Shown here: piece after piece, positions 16,392-24,251 of the stretch
How positions within the stretch are numbered: the first letter of the stretch is position 1
How the letters are laid out: each line of letters starts with the position of its first letter
Source: an uncultured Anaerolineae bacterium
GTDB lineage: Bacteria > Chloroflexota > Anaerolineae > Anaerolineales > Villigracilaceae
NCBI GenBank assembly: GCA_937120535.1
Contig: CAKZJX010000134.1
Location: 1 to 54,698 of the forward strand
Direction: 5' to 3'
Length of the DNA stretch: 54,698 bases
Translations under genes and position numbers: made by a program
Notes under the pieces: generated by a model
Seen by the model: the letters and a program-made list of their open reading frames with translations, nothing else
What the model was told of the DNA's origin: nothing
The model's database searches: none

Positions 16392-16463
16392 TGCGGGGTG
16401 GAGCAGAGGCAGCTCGTCAGGCTCATAACCTGAAGGTCGCAGGTTCGAGTCCTGCCCCCGCTA
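16392..16463 (+). tRNA. Initiator tRNA-Met (CAT anticodon)
   Basis: The sequence folds into a cloverleaf: acceptor GCGGGG pairing with CCCCGC (six pairs), D stem GAGC/GCTC, anticodon stem TCAGG/CCTGA around CTCATAA, and T arm with GGTTCGAGTCC. The anticodon is CAT. The first base of the acceptor does not pair (T at position 1 opposite T at 72), and an unpaired 1-72 position is the hallmark of the bacterial initiator. Two of the three G-C pairs typical of the initiator anticodon stem are present; the third is an A-T pair. The CCA end is not encoded (ACCT follows). It has its own promoter and terminator. Confidence 0.9.
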
Positions 16464-16472
16464 CCTGTCCAG

Positions 16473-16496
16473 AAGACGCCGCTGCGGCGTCTTTTT
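16473..16496 (+). terminator. Rho-independent terminator after tRNA-Met
   Basis: An eight-base-pair stem (AAGACGCC with GGCGTCTT) around a GCTGC loop is followed by a run of T (TTTTT at 16492-16496). It ends four bases before the stop codon of the converging pbpC gene, so it may also cap transcripts from that side, though the T run is weak there. Confidence 0.8.
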
Positions 16497-16499
16497 GGT

Positions 16500-18950
16500 T
16501 TAATCGGCAACCGTGATGGTAATCGGATCGGTGGAGATCGATTGGCCGTCGGTGCTGATGGCAGTCGCCCAGATGCGGTGGCTGCCCGGGGTCAGTGGCC
16601 ACCAAACCCGATAGGGCGGTTGATGGAGGGTGATCAGGGGCCGTTCGTCCAGCCAGATGGTGATGGGCAATAGGCCGGCCTCGGCAGCGACTTCGATCAG
16701 GAGCTGTTGTGCTTCGGGGGGGAAGGTGGGGTCGAGGCGATAGGTGGCGTTGGGGGGTGGGGAGAGCAGTTGGAGAGGCGGGTGAGCAGCAGCCCGGATC
16801 GGCGATGGAAGATCGGCAAGCAACGGCAGGCGGTTGGCGCGAGCCCAGGCATGGGCGGCCGGCGGCAGGTCGAGCACCAGGCGCGGCAGGCGTCGCTCTG
16901 GCGGGGTGGAATCATCGGCTCGGGCGCCAGTGAGGACATCCACCATCACTTGCTGGTATACGTTGTCGTAGGCAGTGGGCTCGGCGCCGGCGATGAACCA
17001 CTCGCGACGGGTGTGATCGCACAAGGGGGTAGGGAGCAATCCCGATAGCAGGCATACTTCAACTTGAACCAGACCTGGGGGACGCAGGAAGGGCCGCTTG
17101 GAACGACCTGCCAGGGCCTTGCGGATCACTTCGTGCCAGATGGGAGCGGCACCGGTCAGGCCGGTGACGTCCTTCATAGGGCGGTAGTCGCTGTTGCCGA
17201 CCCAGACGCCGACGACCAAGTCGGGGGTGTAGCCGATGGTCCAATTGTCGTGGAAGTTGGAGGTGGTGCCGGTCTTGACGGCAGCTGGGCGATCGATTTG
17301 CAGGGTGGAGTGCCGGCCAAAGCCAAGGGCGCGGGCTTGATCGTCGGCGAGGATGTCGCTGATGAGCCAGGCCAGGCGCGGGTCCAGGACTTGAACCGCC
17401 GGAGAGGGTTCGGGCTGGTAGAGCAGATCGCCTTCGGGGGTGCGAATCTCTAGGATCAGGCGGCGTTCGGTCTTGTATCCTCCGTTGGCTAGCACGGCAT
17501 AGGCGCCGGTCAGTTCGAGCAGGGACATCTGTCCGCCGCCAAGGGCTAGAGAAAGGTCGTATTGGTTGGGATCGCCTAGGGTGGTGATTCCGAGGCGACG
17601 GGCGAAGGAGAGGGTGTTGGCGATACCGACTCGATGTAGGGTGAGCACGGCCGGGATGTTGAGCGAGGATGCCAAGGCGTCGCGCACCGGCACCAGGCCA
17701 TGTTCGCGCCCGTCGTAGTTTTTTGGGGTGTAGGGTTTGCCGTCGTGGGTAAGAAAGGTGGTGGAGACGTCGAGCAGGGGTGTGGCTGCCGTCCAACGTA
17801 CGGGACCTTGGGGATCGAGGGCCTGGAGGTAGAGGAAAGGTTTGAAGGCCGAGCCAGGTTGGCGCGGGACCAGGGCCATGTTCACTGCGCCGGCAATGGT
17901 TTTGTCGAAATAATCGGCGCTGCCGACCAGGGCCAACACCTGACCGGTGTGTGGGTCGAGGGCGACGAGGGCAGCGTTGTTGACGTTTTTCTCCGGAGAG
18001 CGGATTTGGTATTCGCGGATTTGGCGGCGGATGGCTTCTTCGGCGATGTCTTGCAGGGAAAGGTCGAGGGTGGTGTGCACGATCAGGCTTTGTTGTTGGG
18101 AGAGGAGGCCATCGGCATAGAGGCGGTCGAGTTCGGCGCTCACCAGCCAGACGAAATGGGGGGCACGGATCGGGTAGGGAGTGTCAGCATAGTGCAGGGT
18201 GGTTTCCTCGGCCAGGGCGCGCTCTTCGGGGGTGATGAAGTCGTTCTTCTCCATCAGGCTCAACACCACGCGTTGGCGTTGACGCGCCGCTTCGGGATCG
18301 GTGAAGGGATTGTAGAGGGCGGGGGCTTGGGGCAGGCCGGCCAGCAAGGCGCATTCAGGCAGAGTGAGGTCGCTGGCCGATTTGCCGAAGAAGGTCTGGG
18401 CGGCCGCTTCTACGCCGTAGGACAGGCCGCCGTAGTAGGTTTGGTTAAGGTAGAGGGCCAGGACCTGGTCTTTAGAGAGGCGACGCGAGAGCTGCCAGGC
18501 CAGGATCATCTCGCGCAATTTGCGGCGCAGGGATCGATCTCCGCTCTCGTCGTTTAGGAGCAGGTTGCGCACTACCTGCTGGGTGATGGTGCTGCCGCCA
18601 GCCACGATTTCGCCTTGGCGCAGGTTGATCCACAAGGCGCGCAGCAGGCCGATCAGATCTACGCCCGGGTGATGATAGAAGTTGCGATCTTCCACGGCAA
18701 TGGTAGCGTCTTTCAGGCATTGGGGGATGGCATGTGAGGCAAGGACCGTGTGGCGTCCTCCGTCGGAGGGAAGGCGTTCGTAAAGCAGGCGGCCATAACG
18801 GTCGGTAAAGCGCACCGACGGCGCCAGCAGGCGGGCCGGCAGCGCATCGGGGCTGGGCAGGTCATGGAAGAGGAGAAGCCAAATGGCCAGAACGCCGCCG
18901 ACTGTTGCCAACAGAAGCATCAGCAGGCAGGTCAAGCGGAGACGATTCAT
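16500..18950 (-). CDS. pbpC: Penicillin-binding protein 1C (bifunctional transglycosylase/transpeptidase)
   Basis: An 816-residue class A penicillin-binding protein that polymerises and cross-links peptidoglycan outside the membrane. A signal anchor occupies about residues 5-28. The GT51 domain shows AVEDRNFYHHPGVD with the catalytic Glu at 87 and AGGSTITQQVVRNLL near 117-131. The transpeptidase has the active-site serine in PGSAFKPF (S367, K370), the SxN motif as S429-L-N431, and KTGTTSNFHD at 559. The last roughly 90 residues (from LLSPPPNATYRLDP) match the beta-sandwich tail of PbpC-type enzymes. It is the last gene of a unit that begins with the kinase at 21782, ten bases after the small membrane protein. 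Confidence 0.93.
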   Translation of the reverse strand: MNRLRLTCLLMLLLATVGGVLAIWLLLFHDLPSPDALPARLLAPSVRFTDRYGRLLYERLPSDGGRHTVLASHAIPQCLKDATIAVEDRNFYHHPGVDLIGLLRALWINLRQGEIVAGGSTITQQVVRNLLLNDESGDRSLRRKLREMILAWQLSRRLSKDQVLALYLNQTYYGGLSYGVEAAAQTFFGKSASDLTLPECALLAGLPQAPALYNPFTDPEAARQRQRVVLSLMEKNDFITPEERALAEETTLHYADTPYPIRAPHFVWLVSAELDRLYADGLLSQQQSLIVHTTLDLSLQDIAEEAIRRQIREYQIRSPEKNVNNAALVALDPHTGQVLALVGSADYFDKTIAGAVNMALVPRQPGSAFKPFLYLQALDPQGPVRWTAATPLLDVSTTFLTHDGKPYTPKNYDGREHGLVPVRDALASSLNIPAVLTLHRVGIANTLSFARRLGITTLGDPNQYDLSLALGGGQMSLLELTGAYAVLANGGYKTERRLILEIRTPEGDLLYQPEPSPAVQVLDPRLAWLISDILADDQARALGFGRHSTLQIDRPAAVKTGTTSNFHDNWTIGYTPDLVVGVWVGNSDYRPMKDVTGLTGAAPIWHEVIRKALAGRSKRPFLRPPGLVQVEVCLLSGLLPTPLCDHTRREWFIAGAEPTAYDNVYQQVMVDVLTGARADDSTPPERRLPRLVLDLPPAAHAWARANRLPLLADLPSPIRAAAHPPLQLLSPPPNATYRLDPTFPPEAQQLLIEVAAEAGLLPITIWLDERPLITLHQPPYRVWWPLTPGSHRIWATAISTDGQSISTDPITITVAD

Positions 18951-18960
18951 AGGGCAGAAC

Positions 18961-19173
18961 TCATAGCGCCCATGCCAGCATCAGTCCAAAGATGGCAAGG
19001 ATCACCCCAATGTGCAGGAAGAGATGGCTATCGCGCACCCAGCCCGGCGGCAAGAGAAATTGTAGGATCAGATTGAGCAGGATGAAGAGCAGGCCGATCA
19101 GGGGCAGCAAACCCTTGCGGTGGGCCAGGTATTCGGAAAGGCGGTCAAGGAATTTGGAAAACCAGTTGAGCAT
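18961..19173 (-). CDS. Small membrane protein with two transmembrane segments
   Basis: A 70-residue protein not assigned to a family. A charged amphipathic start (MLNWFSKFLDRLSEYLAHRKG) leads into a membrane span at about 22-42 and a second at about 50-69, with a short loop (PPGWVRDSH) between. Support for a real gene is context: it fits exactly between hflX (four bases) and pbpC (ten bases) on the same strand, and its start codon follows the hflX stop closely. A role alongside pbpC in the envelope is possible but unproven. Confidence 0.7.
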   Translation of the reverse strand: MLNWFSKFLDRLSEYLAHRKGLLPLIGLLFILLNLILQFLLPPGWVRDSHLFLHIGVILAIFGLMLAWAL

Positions 19174-19177
19174 AGGA

Positions 19178-20542
19178 TCATCCGACGTGGAGCGGCGCAG
19201 GATGTTCTTGTTCGTCGTGGGGGCTCTTCACTAGCCAAGGGGTGAACCGGGCGATCAGACGGCCGGGAATGCGTCCCTGGATCACGACGCCACCACGTCC
19301 ATGCTCAATGCGCTCCACCTGACCCATCTCATGGAACAGGGAGATCAGGGCGCCCTCTTGGTAGGGGAGCCGCACTTCGATCGGCAGGAAGAACTCGTAG
19401 AGTTCGCAGTGGATCAGGCGCAACATCTCTTCAATGCCCGTGCCTTGCAAGGCCGAGATGGCAACCGATTTAGGGACTTGACGCATGATCTCCTGGGCGG
19501 CTTGTGGTTCGCGCAGTCGGTCAATTTTGTTCAGTACGGTGATCGTGGGAATATGGCCGGCGCCGATTTCGTCCAGGGTGAGTTGGACCGCTTCGTACTG
19601 TTGCAAGGCGTTGGGGTGAGAGATGTCCACCACGTGTAGCAGCAAGTCGGCTTCGGTGATCTCCTCCAAGGTGGCGCGGAAGGCTGCCACCAACGTTGGA
19701 GGCAGCTTTTGGATGAAGCCCACCGTGTCGGTGAAGAGGGCCACTGCGCCGCCGGGCAGTTCAACTCGGCGCGTGGTGGGGTCGAGGGTAGCAAAGAGTT
19801 GGTCGGCCACATAGACGTTGGCGTTGGCTAAGCGGTTGAGCAGGGTGGATTTGCCGGCATTGGTGTAGCCGACCAAGGAAACCGTGGGAATGCGAGCACG
19901 CCGGCGCTGAGCGCGGTATCGAGAGCGGTGGGCTTTGACTTTTTCCAATTCACGCTTGAGGTGGGCGATTCGGGCACGGATGGCGCGTCGATCGACTTCG
20001 AGCTGGGTCTCGCCCGGACCTCGCAAGCCCACTCCGCCCACCGAGCCGGTTCGTCCGCCTCCACCGCCGGCCTGGCGCGCCAGGTGTGTCCAGCGGCGCG
20101 TGAGGCGCGGCAGGTAATATTCGTACTGCGCCAACTCTACCTGCAGCATGCCCTCTTTGGTGTGAGCGTGTTGGGCAAAGATATCCAGGATCAGGCCGGT
20201 GCGATCCATCACTCGCACCGCTTCGCCTAGGGCTTTCTCCAATTCACGCTGGTGACGAGGGCTGAGTTCGTCGTCGAAGATGACCAGCTGAGCCAGGGTC
20301 TCTTCGACCAGAGCTTTGAGTTCCTCCACTTTGCCAGGGCCAATAAAGGTTTCGACGTGAGGACGATCCAGTTTTTGGGTCAGCTCGCCGACCACTTCGA
20401 GGCCGGCGGTATCGGCCAGGAGGGCCAGTTCGGTCAGCGAATCCTGAAGGGATAACAGGTTTTTTTGGCCTTTCCATTCGACGCCTACCAGGAAGGCGCG
20501 TTCACGAGGAGGGAGAGTCGGTTTGGGTTTCTTTTTGGACAT
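19178..20542 (-). CDS. hflX: Ribosome-associated GTPase HflX
   Basis: A 454-residue GTPase that, in studied bacteria, splits stalled ribosomes. The N-terminal HflX domain has FLVGVEWKGQ, then DETFIGPGKVEEL-like HVETFIGPGKVEELK and FDDELSPRHQRELE. The Gly-rich linker (GGGGGRTGSVGGVGLRGPGE) is present, followed by TQLEVDRRAI. GTPase motifs are G1 GYTNAGKST, G2/G3 TLDPTTRR and DTVGFIQKLP, and G4 LNKIDR. The ATG at 20542 is preceded by AGGAGACC and lies inside the 3' end of the kinase gene (41-base overlap), so the two are translationally coupled. A Lys-rich start (SKKKPKP) is typical. Confidence 0.94.
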   Translation of the reverse strand: MSKKKPKPTLPPRERAFLVGVEWKGQKNLLSLQDSLTELALLADTAGLEVVGELTQKLDRPHVETFIGPGKVEELKALVEETLAQLVIFDDELSPRHQRELEKALGEAVRVMDRTGLILDIFAQHAHTKEGMLQVELAQYEYYLPRLTRRWTHLARQAGGGGGRTGSVGGVGLRGPGETQLEVDRRAIRARIAHLKRELEKVKAHRSRYRAQRRRARIPTVSLVGYTNAGKSTLLNRLANANVYVADQLFATLDPTTRRVELPGGAVALFTDTVGFIQKLPPTLVAAFRATLEEITEADLLLHVVDISHPNALQQYEAVQLTLDEIGAGHIPTITVLNKIDRLREPQAAQEIMRQVPKSVAISALQGTGIEEMLRLIHCELYEFFLPIEVRLPYQEGALISLFHEMGQVERIEHGRGGVVIQGRIPGRLIARFTPWLVKSPHDEQEHPAPLHVG

Positions 20543-21782
20543 CGGTCTCCTGATTTGTAGGATCGGGTTCCTGGAACAATTTGACCAGGCGCGAATCAAC
20601 GGCTTCGTTGCGCAGTGGCAAGAGGATATGGAAGGTGGAACCTGGACAGCGCACTTCATCGTACCCCTCTGATTCTACCCAAATTGTGCCACCGTGAGCT
20701 TCGATGATTCCCCTGGTGATGGAGAGCCCCAGGCCTGGACCGCCGCCCTTGAATTTGAGTTTGCTGCTGGAGTGCAGGTCGGCGCGCCCCAGACGGCCGA
20801 ATTTCTCGAAGATGAGTTCCTGATCTTCGGGGGAGATGCCGATGCCGGTGTCGGTAATCGTGACTTCGACGAAGCCGGGCAGCGAACGTCCGTCAATCAC
20901 GATTGAACCACCGTCGGGGGTATATTTGATGGCGTTGGTCAGCACGTTGTAAAAGGCTTGGTAGAGCCGCTCTGGGTCCCCGTAGAGACGAGTTTTGCTG
21001 CCGAGGAATTCGCGAATCTCCAGGGTGAGGTGACGGGATTCAACGGTCTCTAGCAAGTTTTTGCGCAAGAGTTCTAGGATGTAGCCGATCCAGAGCGGTT
21101 GCAGGTTGAGGGAGAGCATGTTGTTGTCAATCAGAGAGATGTCGATCATGTCGTCCACGATCTGTTGCAGCCGTTCGCTCCCGATCCGTATCCCTCGGAG
21201 GAGCGTATGAACGTGGGCGTCGGTGCCGGCGGCTGAGATGACGTCACCCAGCATGGCCGTATAGCCCTCGATCAGCGTCAGCGGGGTCTTCAATTCGTGG
21301 GCGGCAACCGAGATGAAGTTGGATTTGCTACGGTCGAGGCGTTCAAGTTGTTGCCGCACGTTGGCGATCTCGTTGGTGAAATAAGTGAGGCGGTTTTCCA
21401 GCTCCAGGCGGGCGGCCTTGTCGAGGGCGTAGGTAAAGTAGGGTTGGACAGTCAGGATCAAGTCGAGAGCCTCGCCTTTGGCGAGGGTGTCGCGAGCGGT
21501 TTCGCTGGTAGCGGTGAATAAGGCGGTGATCAGCAAGCTGGCGTTCTTATGCCCTTCTTCCAGGTCGGTCTGGGTGGCGGAATTCACCCAGTCGTAGATG
21601 ATTGAGTCCAACCAAGCCGGATCGCCGCTGGAGAGCGCTTGATCGAGCAGAACGAAGAAGCGATTCAATTGTCCCTCGAAGCTGGCGCGTACGTCTACAC
21701 CACGGGCGAATTCTCCCAGCACGCGGCGGATCACTTTTTTTCGAATCTTGTGGACAGGAGACGGTAGGCTAGCGCGGCTCAT
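20502..21782 (-). CDS. Soluble sensor histidine kinase
   Basis: A 426-residue cytoplasmic kinase with no membrane span. The first 125 residues are helical and of no family I know (they include WLDSIIYDWVNSATQTDLEEG). A coiled coil then leads into the dimerisation domain with the phospho-acceptor His162 in AAHELKTPLT. The ATPase domain shows an N box (NVLTNAIKYTPDGGS), the G1 box DTGIGISPED, and a G2 box GGGPGLGLSIT. No response regulator gene adjoins it, so its partner is elsewhere. It is the first gene of the kinase-hflX-small protein-pbpC unit, linking the unit to stress or envelope sensing by context only. The start codon at 21782 has a weak -10-like TAAACT six bases before it. Confidence 0.9.
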   Translation of the reverse strand: MSRASLPSPVHKIRKKVIRRVLGEFARGVDVRASFEGQLNRFFVLLDQALSSGDPAWLDSIIYDWVNSATQTDLEEGHKNASLLITALFTATSETARDTLAKGEALDLILTVQPYFTYALDKAARLELENRLTYFTNEIANVRQQLERLDRSKSNFISVAAHELKTPLTLIEGYTAMLGDVISAAGTDAHVHTLLRGIRIGSERLQQIVDDMIDISLIDNNMLSLNLQPLWIGYILELLRKNLLETVESRHLTLEIREFLGSKTRLYGDPERLYQAFYNVLTNAIKYTPDGGSIVIDGRSLPGFVEVTITDTGIGISPEDQELIFEKFGRLGRADLHSSSKLKFKGGGPGLGLSITRGIIEAHGGTIWVESEGYDEVRCPGSTFHILLPLRNEAVDSRLVKLFQEPDPTNQETDVQKETQTDSPSS

Positions 21783-21855
21783 GGATATAGTTTATCCTGA
21801 TTGAGCGCAACCTAAGCTTTCAGGACAATTACGGATTTGATAGGTTGAAAGTCGC

Positions 21856-22773
21856 TCAGCGTTGTTGTTCTAGCCAAGCTTGCAATGTCGAGCCAACGAT
21901 GCCCAGGCTTTGAGGCGAGACCTTGTCGGCTGTGTCGTATGAGGTGTGCCAGTAGCGGTATTCGATGTCGATGATCAGGGCGGCAGCCAAATTGGCCCTT
22001 AGGAAGGGCAGGTGATCGTTATGGATGGCGTATTTGGCCGTCTCAAGGAAGTATTCCTGATAGCCTAGGCGATGGGCAATCGACCAGATCTCGCTCACCA
22101 AACGTTTGTTAGATTGCCGTTCGGGCAGGATTTTTAAGTTGTAATCGCCGACCATGTCCACTACTACGACAGCATCGGGCTTGATGGCCAGTTCTTCCAC
22201 AAAGGCACGAGAACCCAGCGCCCAGTCTTGCCAGCCGGGGATGCTTCCCTGGTCTTCTGCGTCGAAGAAGACCAACCAAATCGGCGGGGTATCGGCGGGC
22301 AGGACGCGCGCCAGCTCTAGCAGGACGGCTACCCCCGAGGCGCCATCATTGGCCCCTGGAACGGGTTGGGTTTGTTTGATCGGGTCTGGGTCGCGCTCGG
22401 CCATTAAACGACTATCGTAGTGTGTACCGAGCAGTATGCGCGGCGGCACGTCGGAGCGGCGGGCGATGATGTTGCGGATGATCTGTTGCACCGTTTGGCC
22501 GCTCTCATCGCTCACCGTTACCGTTGCAGTTTGGATGAGCACTTCCCAATTGGCTTTTTGTAATTGATTGCGAATGTATTCGATGGCCTGACGATGAGCG
22601 TCGCTGCCCGGGGTGCGGGGTCCGAGATGGGTGAGGGATACGACATCTTGGTAGGCGCGTTCGGCTTTGAAGGCCTGGGGACGCAGCGGACGGCGGAAGT
22701 TCTTCCATAGGGTCTGGCCACTCCATAGGAGGAGGATCAGGATGGTCAGGGCGAGCAAGTATCGTTTAAGCAT
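21856..22773 (-). CDS. M28-family zinc peptidase or glutaminyl-cyclase-like enzyme, membrane-anchored
   Basis: A 305-residue protein with an N-terminal hydrophobic anchor (about 3-20, [13 protein letters not shown]), so the enzyme faces outside. The catalytic region shows GTHYDSR (metal ligand), [17 protein letters not shown] (Asp ligand), FFDAEDQGS (catalytic Glu) and [10 protein letters not shown] near the C-terminus (His ligand). The set fits both M28 aminopeptidases and secreted glutaminyl-peptide cyclotransferases, and the segment [10 protein letters not shown] resembles the latter (usual W-x-DSLYGS). I lean to the cyclase-like branch with moderate confidence. The ATG at 22773 overlaps the trmFO stop by eight bases, so the two are coupled. 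Confidence 0.8.
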   Translation of the reverse strand: MLKRYLLALTILILLLWSGQTLWKNFRRPLRPQAFKAERAYQDVVSLTHLGPRTPGSDAHRQAIEYIRNQLQKANWEVLIQTATVTVSDESGQTVQQIIRNIIARRSDVPPRILLGTHYDSRLMAERDPDPIKQTQPVPGANDGASGVAVLLELARVLPADTPPIWLVFFDAEDQGSIPGWQDWALGSRAFVEELAIKPDAVVVVDMVGDYNLKILPERQSNKRLVSEIWSIAHRLGYQEYFLETAKYAIHNDHLPFLRANLAAALIIDIEYRYWHTSYDTADKVSPQSLGIVGSTLQAWLEQQR

Positions 22774-24103
22774 AGTCAAGGATGGTCTCGAGGGCGGTTA
22801 GGGAGCGTTCGACGTAGGCACGAGCGCGATCTCGACCTTTGAGTCGTTGGGTGGTTTCGAAGGGTGGCAGGATGCCGAAGTTGGCTTTCATGGGCTGGAA
22901 GTGGCGCAGGTCGGCATGGGTGATGTAGTGGCAGAGCGCGCCCAGCATGGTGACGCGCGGCAGTTCGATAGGGGGTTCGCCTTTTAGCAAGTGTGCGGCG
23001 TTCCAGCCGGCCAATAGGCCGGTGGCGATATTGCCCATGTAGCCTTCTACGCCGGTGATCTGGCCGGCAAAGAACAGATCGTCGCGGCGCACGTGCTGCA
23101 GAGTGGGGCGCAAAACTTTGGGCGAGGCGATGAAGGTGTTGCGGTGCATCTGGCCATAGCGGACGAATTCGGCGTTTTCTAGGCCTGGGATCATGCGGAA
23201 GACTCGCCGCTGCTCGGGGAAGGTTAGGTTGGTTTGGAAGCCCACTAGGTTGTATAGGTCGCCGGCCAGGTTGTCCTGCCGTAGTTGGACGACGGCATAG
23301 GGGCGCCGGCCGGTACGCGGGTCAATCAAGCCGACCGGTCGCATCGGGCCGAAAGCCAGGGTCTCCATGCCGCGCTCGGCCAGGATTTCCACAGGCAAAC
23401 AGCTCTCAAAGAAGGCCCCAGCTTTCACGCCTTGTTTGATGGCTTCTTCAAAAGGCCGCAAGGGGATGCGCTCGGCTGGACGCAAGGCCAGGACGAAGGC
23501 TTCGTATTGGTCTTTGGTCAGCGGGCAGTTGATGTAATCGCCCTCCTCCTGCTCGCCGACCCCGTGGCGGGAGGCGCGAAAGGCAACGTCCATGTTGATG
23601 GACTCGGCAGTGACGATAGGAGCTATGGCATCAAAGAAGTACAGGTGCTCAGCGCCGTTGAGGTCGGCCAAGGCTTGGGAAAGACTGGGGGAGGTGAGCG
23701 GTCCGGAAGCGACGATCGTGGGGAGATCGGGGATATGGGGCATTTCCTGGCGAACCAGGCGAATGCGGGGGTGGCTTTCCATACGCTCAGTGACCAAGCG
23801 GGCAAACAGGCGTCGGTCCACAGCCAGGGCATTGCCGGCCGGCAAGGCCGCCCGTTCGGCGCACTCGAGCAGCATGGATCCCAAGCGGCGGCATTCTTCT
23901 TGGAGCAAGCCAGAGGCCCGATCGGGTAGTTTGGAGCCTAGCGAGTTGGAGCATACCAGCTCGGCCAGATCGCCGGTCTGGTGGGCGCCGGTGGAAAGGT
24001 GAGGGCGCATTTCGTAGAGGGTCACCTGCAGGCCGAGCTCGGCTGCTTGCCATGCCGCTTCGCTGCCGGCCAACCCTCCGCCGATCACGATCAAGTCGGT
24101 CAT
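22766..24103 (-). CDS. trmFO: Folate-dependent tRNA uridine-54 methyltransferase TrmFO
   Basis: A 445-residue flavoprotein that makes ribothymidine at position 54 of tRNA with methylenetetrahydrofolate. The FAD-binding start is [20 protein letters not shown]. Family-specific motifs are [37 protein letters not shown], and ADRRLF-type [14 protein letters not shown] later [20 protein letters not shown] is the C-terminal FAD-binding loop. TrmFO replaces TrmA in many Gram-positive-like and deep-branching bacteria. A TACAAT box ends seven bases before the ATG, suggesting leaderless transcription. It is divergent from the three-gene phosphorelay. Confidence 0.95.
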   Translation of the reverse strand: MTDLIVIGGGLAGSEAAWQAAELGLQVTLYEMRPHLSTGAHQTGDLAELVCSNSLGSKLPDRASGLLQEECRRLGSMLLECAERAALPAGNALAVDRRLFARLVTERMESHPRIRLVRQEMPHIPDLPTIVASGPLTSPSLSQALADLNGAEHLYFFDAIAPIVTAESINMDVAFRASRHGVGEQEEGDYINCPLTKDQYEAFVLALRPAERIPLRPFEEAIKQGVKAGAFFESCLPVEILAERGMETLAFGPMRPVGLIDPRTGRRPYAVVQLRQDNLAGDLYNLVGFQTNLTFPEQRRVFRMIPGLENAEFVRYGQMHRNTFIASPKVLRPTLQHVRRDDLFFAGQITGVEGYMGNIATGLLAGWNAAHLLKGEPPIELPRVTMLGALCHYITHADLRHFQPMKANFGILPPFETTQRLKGRDRARAYVERSLTALETILDYA

Positions 24104-24110
24104 ATTTGAA

Positions 24111-24116
24111 ATTGTA
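24111..24116 (-). promoter_or_regulatory. -10 box of trmFO (leaderless)
   Basis: TACAAT on the minus strand, then seven bases and the trmFO ATG (24103). No ribosome site can fit. The 148 bases between the trmFO and the divergent kinase starts hold the promoters of both. Confidence 0.45.
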
Positions 24117-24239
24117 CCACTCTTGTAGAGACCGCTAGTTCGGCTGGCCCACAGGTTTACAGGAGCCAGCGGGGCTGGTTTGGAAGATCGCGCCTGATGG
24201 GAAACGCCTTGGGCAAGCCTTGGCTAGGTGAGCATGGGA

Positions 24240-24245
24240 TATAAT
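24240..24245 (+). promoter_or_regulatory. -10 box of the 24252 kinase gene (leaderless, GTG start)
   Basis: TATAAT ends six bases before a GTG at 24252, which is in frame with the kinase. Transcription would start right on the GTG. This argues against a longer start at 24228, where the codon lies upstream of the -10 box and would not be in the message from this promoter. No convincing -35 box is visible at 17 bases. Confidence 0.5.
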
Positions 24246-24251
24246 AGCATC

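Noticed and set aside
16392-16463. An elongator tRNA-Met or tRNA-Ile with modified anticodon
   Set aside because: The unpaired first acceptor position and the overall similarity to bacterial initiators point to the initiator.
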